Assembly (NCBI GenBank): GCA_037447655.1
Contig: JBBHKE010001469.1
Span: forward strand, 102,075-151,079
Reading direction: 5' to 3'
Length of the DNA: 49,005 nt
Source of the DNA: Zygnema cylindricum
Lineage: Eukaryota > Streptophyta > Zygnematophyceae > Zygnematales > Zygnemataceae
This document shows, in pieces, positions 42,713 through 49,005 of this stretch. A model generated the notes under the pieces. It was given only the letters and a program-made list of their open reading frames with translations, was not told where the DNA came from and ran no database searches. Both the position numbers and the translations under genes were made by a program. Within the stretch, counting starts at the first letter, position 1. Every line of letters begins with the position of its first letter.

Positions 42713-43635
42713 TTGTACGTGCGTGGGCATGTTTGTGTGCTTAAGTAATTACCGAAAGTAATGCGGTGGTTTGAATAGAGGTTCGAATGAATTTGAGGAT
42801 AGGGGGAGTAAATGTAAGGAAAACATTAAAGGGACTCATAGGATTTATTGAGTGGCGCGAACAAGAATTTGAAATGGACAGCGGATTGCAAAGTGATCCA
42901 ATTTGAAAGATTTTATTTGATTAAAACGTACGGAAATACAAATTAAGTGACGGAATTTTTTTTTACGTATTGATGTAATGTGTTGGTGAAATGAACGGCG
43001 CGGATCACTTGGGCAAAGCGATCTTATATGAATTGTTTGAAATATTCGCCGCAGGTACAGAGCATCTTATTCGGCAAGTAGAAGTTAAAAGTCAGTCGCA
43101 TTTATGGCGAAGGACACGGTTTTGGTACAATATGATTTGGAGAATACGATTTCATTTCGACAAGTGGTTCGAGGTGTATTTGGAGGGCACACCATGCTCG
43201 TTGATATTTTGATGACGTATTATCTAGTGGACCTTACTTATGTGATGTGAGTTCACTATTTGGATTTTTGTACAAGTGATTAAGCAAGCTATCACTTAGA
43301 GCCGGATTTTGTGGAAACGTCAATCACACGATATATATTTTTGGACGTTCAGGATGTTATTTTTTTAAGAATTCGGTGACTCACGTTGACTTACTTCTCA
43401 TACAATTTTGTGTCATTTGTAAATATTTGGAACAACAATGTTTTGTCATATGCGTATTACTAAATTGGTGATTATTAAGTGAATTTATATTTACGTGATC
43501 ATTTAGGGTTTTGATAATTTAATTTGTGTGTGTTTCGTGTCATACTTGCATACAAGTGTACACTTAGGATTGATTCACTCTTAGATGTACACTTACGATT
43601 AGTTTAGTCTTAGTAGTAGGTTATAATACTTAAAT
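42713..43635. mobile_element. Foreign block replacing the RT N-terminal half of A5
   Basis: Copia sequence stops on the right at about 43,636 (end of the acidic linker) and restarts on the left at 42,712 in mid-RT. About 0.9 kb of unrelated DNA lies between, in place of the roughly 0.45 kb expected. A 73-codon ATG frame on the + strand (42991-43212, NGADHLGKAILYELFE...) has no known domain. No target duplication was found, so origin and insertion mode are unknown. Confidence 0.55.
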
Positions 43636-44570
43636 AGGACTTTGGGTATGTCCACATGCGCAGCTGGTATAGAGGGCATCCTTGAATTTCTTCTTTCCTT
43701 ATTTTCTTCTCCCCTATCTACAGACGCCATTTGTGCTTCTCCTTTTCCCCTTATTTCAATTTTTGTCAAAATTTCGTGTTCAAAAATCCGTTTTTTTTCT
43801 TTTATAGTCTCAACTAGATCAATTTTTTCTTCTTGAGTTGTCTCCCCAAGAGGAGCGTCTATCTTTTTTTCTTGATCACTTTCATTTCTGATTTCTATCA
43901 CTTTGGTATATTCGAAAGGATCTAAAAATTTTCCTTCAACCTTCACTACAAGATGATTTACCATAATTATGTCTTTCTTCTCCAGAACATATACTCTATA
44001 CCCCTTTACATCATCATCGTATCCCATTAGATATTTTTGCTTCCATCTTGCATCTAGTTTCCAGTTTGCCTTGTGAGTAATAGACTATACACTTGACTAC
44101 CAAAGACCTTTAAATGAGACAGATTTGGTTTTCTACAAGTCCATCTCTCACATGGTGTCAAGTTTTTGACAACTGGAACTTTGTTTATGAGATAATTGAT
44201 ATAGGTCATAGCTTCAGCCTACAAGCGTCTTCCTATATTTTTATCATTAAGTATACACCTTGTTCTGTCACCAAGTGTTATATTTAGCCTTTCAGCGACT
44301 TCATTCTCTCAAGGTTATTTGGAACATTTTTTTGGTGTTGAATCCTTTTTGTTCTCAAATATTCCTCAAAGTGATTTGAGGTATATTCTCTTCCATTATC
44401 ACTTCTTAGTCTCTTATTCGATGTAATATTTCACTCCATGCCTTATATTCTATAAAACGATATGCAGCCTTAGATTTATGTGTAAGAAAATATACTGCAG
44501 AATACCCACACCAGTCATTTGTAATAGTCAACATATACCTTTTCCCACAAGGTGATGGAAATGTAGCTAG
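43636..44570 (-). pseudogene. Copia family A integrase end and linker (copy A5)
   Basis: From right to left: DWCGYSAVYFLTHKSKAAYR and FIEYKAWSEI (integrase core), then NEVAERLNITLGDRTRCILN, TPCERWTCRKPNLSHLKVFG, and GYDDDVKGYRVYVLEKKDII with an acidic, charged linker ending SRMPSIPAAH. The linker frame (44027-43599) is open for 142 codons. The integrase is cut at 44,570 by the LTR of copy A6. This copy shows what A4 looked like before its 989-bp insertion. Confidence 0.82.
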
Positions 44571-44749
44571 TGTTGAAAAATGGTATTTTATATTCTATCT
44601 TTTATGGTCTATTAGCTTACTACAGTCCTCATACTTGTCGTAGTCATACTTGTCGTAGTCAGTGAGGCTTAGCACGCAGCCATGGTTGTCTTTGAAGATA
44701 AGGAGACAAGCATAGGAAGAAGGCGAAAAAGCCCCTTGCAAAATATAGA

Positions 44750-44832
44750 TGCCGAGGATAGGATTTGACCCTATGACCTCTCGGATAATTGCCGGCATAG
44801 CCCTTTTCCTTATCCATAAGGTCTTGGTAAAT
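44750..44832 (-). other. tRNA-like segment inside LTR A6 (antisense to the LTR)
   Basis: On the - strand CTTATGGATAAGG is a D-arm-like box. Further on, ATAGGGTCAAATCCTAT forms a 5-bp T stem with a 7-nt loop and a good B box, followed by CCTCGGC. The region between could accommodate a long variable arm. The 5' acceptor strand does not pair well, so I call it tRNA-like rather than a tRNA gene. Confidence 0.55.
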
Positions 44833-44834
44833 CA

Positions 44835-45440
44835 ATGCATACACCTTCCGTCGAAAAATTCATCTATTTACCGATTATCTATGTTTTTCGAAATATGGTG
44901 AAAGAGGAAGGAAGCAGAAAATTGGTTGTCACAAAAAATGGAGTGAAGAATGAGGTAATTGAAAAGGATTTGGTTACTGTCAATGTTTTCGATGACAGAT
45001 TGGTGAGTGACACAAACTTACAAAAGGAAGGGGATACTAAAATAAGAGGGGTTGAAGTAAGTGAAAGACAGAAGGTAGTGGAAGTGGAAGGAACTCAAAA
45101 TAGAATGGTCAACGAAGATAGTGTGGAGAAAGAAGAGGGTAAAAAAGTGTCGGTTTTTGTGACTCTTTCTTGTGATAGATTGGTGTGTGAAAAATACTTT
45201 CAAGAGAATGAAATTCTTAAAAGAATGGGAGTAAAAATAAGTGAAGTACACTTAAAATTGGATGCAAAATATTCTTTAGATATAGAACATACTGAACTAA
45301 ACACAAAACTGAAAGAAGGGCCGGGAGGAGATGATAAGAAAATTAGAGTAAGGGAGGAGAATGATGAAAGTAAAAATGGTGGATTGGCACAAAATGGGAA
45401 AACAAAAACAGAAAATGTATCGGGTTTGATAGATTATTAA
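44835..45440 (+). CDS. Unknown 201-codon ORF inside LTR A6, with an internal repeat
   Basis: An uninterrupted ATG frame. The product is highly charged (Lys/Glu-rich) with no signal peptide and no membrane segment apart from a weakly hydrophobic start (FIYLPIIYVF). Two related segments are visible: DDRLVSDTNLQKEG...IRGVEVSE (about residues 53-76) and CDRLVCEKYFQENE...RMGVKISE (about 114-137), an internal repeat of about 60 residues. Other family A LTRs lack this part. It might be a captured host fragment, part of another element or chance. I do not recognise a family. Being the longest ATG frame not explained by low complexity in the retroelement half, it merits listing. Confidence 0.45.
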   Translation: MHTPSVEKFIYLPIIYVFRNMVKEEGSRKLVVTKNGVKNEVIEKDLVTVNVFDDRLVSDTNLQKEGDTKIRGVEVSERQKVVEVEGTQNRMVNEDSVEKEEGKKVSVFVTLSCDRLVCEKYFQENEILKRMGVKISEVHLKLDAKYSLDIEHTELNTKLKEGPGGDDKKIRVREENDESKNGGLAQNGKTKTENVSGLIDY

Positions 45441-46129
45441 ATTGAAACGTGGCGGCTTACTTCATTTAACATATTACGCAACGAAATGAACATAAAACGT
45501 ATTGAACTGCACGAAATAAAGTATTGCACGAAATAAACGAAACAACATCGAATTTCAACGGACAAAATAAAATGTTGTTTGCGATTAACGGCTCGCAGTG
45601 GCGCCGAAATTACAGGGAAGACATTTGGCGGTTTGTTAGCAAATGTCGGCAGACGACACGTGTCAATTTAGGATTAAATAGAAGATATTACGGAGGGAGC
45701 AATTGCAGCTCGAAAACTGACACACAACAGGAGTGGCCATGCCGTCTTATGGTCGTAGAAGAAGTGTTGCGTTACCTGTACCTACTTCTACTTTCTTATA
45801 CCTTACAGTCTTTTTACTGGCTAAGGTACACTAGTAGTAAGTTCAGAGAGAGAAATAAAGACTTATGAAAATTTAGGTTTCCGCCTCTCTTAGTGTGCAT
45901 TTGTTATTATAGGCCATCTTTGGCCAGCCATAACTAAATGCTTAGGTGAGCAATATTAGTGATTTTTAGCAGACTGGGCGAGTCTATGTAACACAAGGGT
46001 GTAGTCCGTCATAATTTTTGCGTGCCTGAGTGGAACATATTCATTGCCAAATTCAAAAGTGCAAATATTATCCTAGAGGATTCATATAAGCTGGATATTT
46101 TGTGGACCAATGGAGGTCACATAATTACA

Positions 46130-47045
46130 CGGTAGGGGCCCACTCTTTAAGGTGCCCATTTTCAATGGAATAGGGTTTATATAATGAGAAACCATGATGA
46201 TGGGTGCATTTTTTGAAAAAAAGCTATAGGGCATTTTGAGCGATCATGTGCGTCGACCAATTGCAAAATTGGGAGTTCCACCAAGGTTAGGAGGATTTCG
46301 ATTCATCAGAAGATTTGCGAACGCAGAGGTGGTTGGAGAAAACATCGTTTCGGACATAAGGATTGAGAAGGATAATGAGAAACTCACACCGATGGCTATT
46401 GGATTGGTTGCGGTAGCAGATGTTATGAAAATCGAGGCAAATGATACTGAAATCAGGGATTTTAACAACACCGTGGCGACTCATTTTATTCTCGAGCGTC
46501 TCACTCAAGTAGTGGCTACAACAAATCCTCATGTGGAGAAAGCGGACGAGCTGTGGGAGTTTTATATGATTAGCACCACAAGCTGGCTGATTAGAAGGTA
46601 CACGCATATGTGTACAAAAGGGGAAAGTTGTTAGAATTTTGTAATAACTTAGCCAGATTTTTTATAGTGTTGGAGAGGGGAGGGAAAAGGGAGACCGAGA
46701 AAGGGAAGGTGAATGCTTTGTTGATGAAACTCCTAGATGTTTATGAAAATATTGTTAACAAGGTTCAGAACTTGCCAGATCATCGATGGATATGAAACTC
46801 CGTTGTGGGGATGATTTTTGTTTAGGAAAGCACAGTTGAGATTCTAAGAGGAGGAAAGAGTGTTCAAATATTGGTTGTTGGAACTAACTGGGGGGGTAAG
46901 GATTCCAAATAACCTTATGGAAATTTTCATGGAGGAGGAAGAGGAAACCCATCTGACGGATCTGGATTGAGGTATCCGAAAAGGCTTTGTCACTTTTTGA
47001 AAAAAGCCAAGATATTACATAACGAAGTGTCCTAAATTGATAGAG
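46130..47045 (+). pseudogene. Copia family A leader and gag (copy A6)
   Basis: After the leader (GGGGCCCACTCTTTAAGG) a long readable gag begins around 46,200. It includes LGVPPRLGGFRFIRRF, FNNTVATHFILERLTQ, TNPHVEKADELWEFYM and, after a stop, LEFCNNLARFFIVLE and VNKVQNLPDHRW. The frame 46236-46634 is open for 132 codons, but I see no ATG at its start. A zinc-knuckle remnant (RLCHF, then PRYYITKCPKL in another frame) lies at about 46,985-47,040. This is the best preserved gag of the family here. Confidence 0.75.
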
Positions 47046-47383
47046 TTGAGATTGATGGAGGGACAGACTAAAAAATCAGCAACAAGGAAGAATAAGGCAT
47101 TTGTTGTAACACAAGTCATGGGAGAGGATTCCGATGAGGACGATGAGAACTTCTCCTCAATGAGGAGTTGGAGGTGAAAGGTGAGCCGGAGATTATAATG
47201 AGGCAAAAATGTGCTTTCGGTGGAGTAAAAGAAGCTCCTTAAGAAGGATGGATTATTGATTCAAGAGCCTCTATGCATATGTGTAGAGAAAAACCACTGT
47301 TTACCAAAATGAGAAAAATGAAAAATCCCCGCTGTAGAGATAGAGTATAGGGATGGAGAATAGTAACCACTTATTTAGTGGGA
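47046..47383 (+). pseudogene. Copia family A protease fragment (copy A6), truncated
   Basis: Reads GQTKKSATRKNKAFVVTQV, then an acidic stretch DSDEDDEN, and in another frame GWIIDSRASMHMCREKPLF, the protease active site with D-S-G changed to D-S-R. The element is cut right after the protease (TTATTTAGTG), where the 471-bp composite repeat starts. Equivalent positions in A4 continue for another 2.5 kb. Confidence 0.75.
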
Positions 47384-47854
47384 TTCTTGATGGTTTTTTC
47401 TATCGTACTTTTTGAAATAAATATGTTTCTGTATTTTTTATTGTCGTCCTTTAGCCCTTTGATAGTTGTACTTTCACTGATGTAGAAATGAGCCACGTGT
47501 ACCAATCTCATGAAGACTCGTATGCACGAAACCACACAACAATGCGAATCGCTATTTGTGTTGATGTTTTTTTGCCACTTAATACATATTATCTCCGTGC
47601 ACAAATGTCCGATCGTGGATCTAACGGTGGCAATAGAAAGGTAAGATTCTCAGCTTCAGATTGGCTGTCTCAAATTGAAAATTGGACAAGTGTGTATGGA
47701 GAAAATATGTTTAAATTGGCGAAAAAATTATTTACACTAATAGCGATACACAGTGTATGTACAGTCAATGGAACACTGAATGGTCAATTTTGGGCTGATT
47801 TGCGATTTTTGATATTGGGCCAGTACATATATTACATATAATATAGCCAGTATA
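47384..47854 (+). repeat. 472-bp composite repeat, copy 2
   Basis: Second copy of 30732-31203, same orientation. Here an open frame crosses the joined parts and reads RKVRFSASDWLSQIENW, VYGENMFKLAKKLF, resembling the beginning of a retroelement Gag (W-L-x-Q-I-E). In copy 1 this frame has lost several positions. It borders the truncated A6 element on the left and unrelated DNA on the right. Confidence 0.83.
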
Positions 47855-48695
47855 TATTGAACTTCCATAGGGAGGGAAGATACTTCGTCCCCCTCCCTCC
47901 ATGCCTTAACCCCCTCCTCACAAATAAGTGCCTCATTGCGCTCTTTGGCCCCCACCCCCCTCTTTCTATGGGCAAAAAATCATCCATAGATTAGCAAAAC
48001 AAACCTAAAAAAACCGGAAAACACTCTAAAATAACCTTTTAAAAACCGTAAAAGGCCCTATTTAACACAAAAAACCCCTAAAAAACTCCAAAATTGCCTT
48101 CCCCGCCAAGGGGAGGAAGACAAGAGGGACTTAAAAGATGGGAGTGCAAGGAAAGAGGGGAGGGAAGGAGAGGTGGGGTGAGGAGGGAAGAGAGAAGGGT
48201 CTACGCAGGCCAGGATATGGGTAAGGGCGAGGTAGTGCAAGGAGCGATAGACATAAAGGGTGGATGGAAGGGAATGGAATGGAAGGGGAAAGGTGTGGGG
48301 CGAAGGAGGATAAAAAATGAAAAAGTTATAAGAGCGGAAGAAAGAAGAAGACGAAAGGGTAGGGAAAAAAAGGGAGTAGGAGGAGGAAGGACAGATAAAA
48401 AAAAACAAGTGTGAGTTGGAAGAGTGCTAGGTAGGTGGAGAGGTTGGCATTTTTGGGCCTTGGCTTGTTTGCATAAACTTCCTTATGTGTAATTTAACGC
48501 TTATTGATTTACCTGAAAAGAAACATAAATTGAATAAATATTAAGTGCAAATTTACACTGAACACATCAATTCATAAAAAACGAAAAAAAAAAAAAATAA
48601 AGATGGACGGTAAACAACTAAGTGAAAATTCAGAGAAATCAAATAAAGCGAGCTAAATAAATCGGAAGAAATTAAAGTAAGAAGTAAAAATTCTC
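47855..48695. other. Low-complexity region with a purine-rich block
   Basis: 48,100-48,415 is GA-rich on the + strand (GGGGAGGGAAGGAGAGGTGG...). The sequence before it (47,880-48,090) is C/T-rich to A-rich. Open frames on both strands (48094-48414 + and 48408-48058 -) reflect composition. No gene was recognised. Confidence 0.6.
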
Positions 48696-49005
48696 ATTGA
48701 TAATCCTCCCAAAATCTTTAGCCTTTAGGTGTTGATTCACCTCACCTCCCCCTTTTTGCCATACACCCTTTTACGCTTCCGTCCAGAGACTTCCTTCGCC
48801 TCACCTCCCCCTTTCAAACGCATCTCTAACCTCTCTCGCTCAAATATTTTTCTCCTTCTCCGCCTTCAAATGCGTCTCTACCCTCCTTTCTCTAGACTGC
48901 TCCCTACCCACCTCTTTTCAAACACCTCTCTGCCCTCCCCTCTTAACATAATTTTAAACGCTCCTCCCCTCACACACTTCTCTACCCTCTCCCTCTCGCA
49001 CACTT
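48696..49005. repeat. Pyrimidine-rich imperfect tandem repeat at the window end
   Basis: CT-rich DNA in which units like CAAACGCATCTCTAACCTCT and CAAACACCTCTCTGCCCTCC recur every 30 to 45 nt. It is the opposite strand bias to the GA block 300 nt upstream and runs off the window. Confidence 0.7.

Larger units (their letters stand above)
44571..46129 (+). mobile_element. 5' LTR of Copia family A (copy A6), inserted in A5 and enlarged by a 201-codon ORF
   Basis: Begins TGTTGAAAAATGG, preceded by GCTAG as a possible target site, and ends GGAGGTCACATAATTACA at 46129. The order is the family one: tRNA-like segment, GTGGCGGCTTA block, degenerate U3 motif (about 45,745-45,775), GGCCATCTTTGGCC block (45,912-45,925), then the leader with GGGGCCCACTCTTTAAGG. 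It is about 600 nt longer than other LTRs because of extra sequence, including an open frame, between the tRNA-like segment and U3. Its insertion broke the A5 integrase, so A6 is younger than A5. Confidence 0.75.

Noticed and set aside
42991-43212. 73-codon ATG frame as a host gene
   Set aside because: Short, no recognisable domain and located in filler DNA inside a broken reverse transcriptase. It is mentioned only as content of that block.
1-49005. CRISPR arrays, bacterial operons, rRNA genes, functional tRNAs
   Set aside because: No spaced identical short repeats, no clustered ORFs with ribosome-binding sites, no rRNA-like sequence; tRNA-like segments are decayed and lie inside LTRs.

Overview
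This window reads as nuclear DNA of a eukaryote. It is AT-rich, has no bacterial-style operons or Shine-Dalgarno-led genes, and carries GT-AG introns, LTR retrotransposons, a PIF/Harbinger transposon relic and low-complexity arrays. The lineage cannot be fixed from sequence alone. The leucine-rich repeats (LRRs) follow the 24-residue N-Q-L-S-G-S-I-P-S-S-I-G pattern known from plants and also found in some algae and stramenopiles. One Copia element has a plant-like primer-binding site (TGGTATCGGAGC). I see no complete, undamaged host gene.

Host-gene part (1-15,960). Two LRR gene fragments face each other. On the + strand there are three exons (1219-1290, 2101-2172, 3096-3167). On the - strand there are five (15303 down to 11913). 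Every one is exactly 72 nt, encodes one 24-residue LRR and is bounded by phase-2 introns. Intron 5' ends are alike in both arrays, so the duplicated unit was exon plus intron. The - strand array runs in frame into a cysteine-rich, EGF-like exon (11145-10865) and perhaps a short last exon (10696-10641). Its most 5' visible exon lacks the AG acceptor, and retroelement DNA starts about 0.7 kb upstream. Between the arrays lie a minisatellite, AT-rich duplicated repeats, and a Harbinger transposase pseudogene split by a solo LTR. That LTR has a perfect 5-bp target duplication, and the transposase frame resumes exactly across it. A second LTR of the same family lies at 9571-10562.

Retroelement part (16,000-49,005). 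A gag fragment (16.0-16.8 kb) is followed by a decayed - strand Copia element, family B (17.0-21.2 kb), with recognisable PBS, gag, integrase, reverse transcriptase/RNase H and polypurine tract. Next is a structure of two 0.8-kb LTR-like repeats around a 1.7-kb purine-rich GA array (21.5-25.5 kb), part of it duplicated as a 602-bp copy that I see as identical. Copia family A is present in seven copies on both strands, none intact (LTRs at 6.0, 9.6, 28.3, 35.0, 40.6 and 44.6 kb; pol-only copy at 31.2-33.2 kb). Its LTR carries an antisense tRNA-like segment, a conserved 17-nt GTAC-containing motif and a TATA box. A 472-bp composite of other retroelement ends occurs at 30.7 and 47.4 kb. One family A LTR holds a 201-codon open frame with an internal repeat.

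All retroelement reading frames carry stops, frameshifts, deletions or insertions, so mobile proteins are annotated as pseudogenes. Boundaries marked approximate were judged by eye from the alignment of copies.
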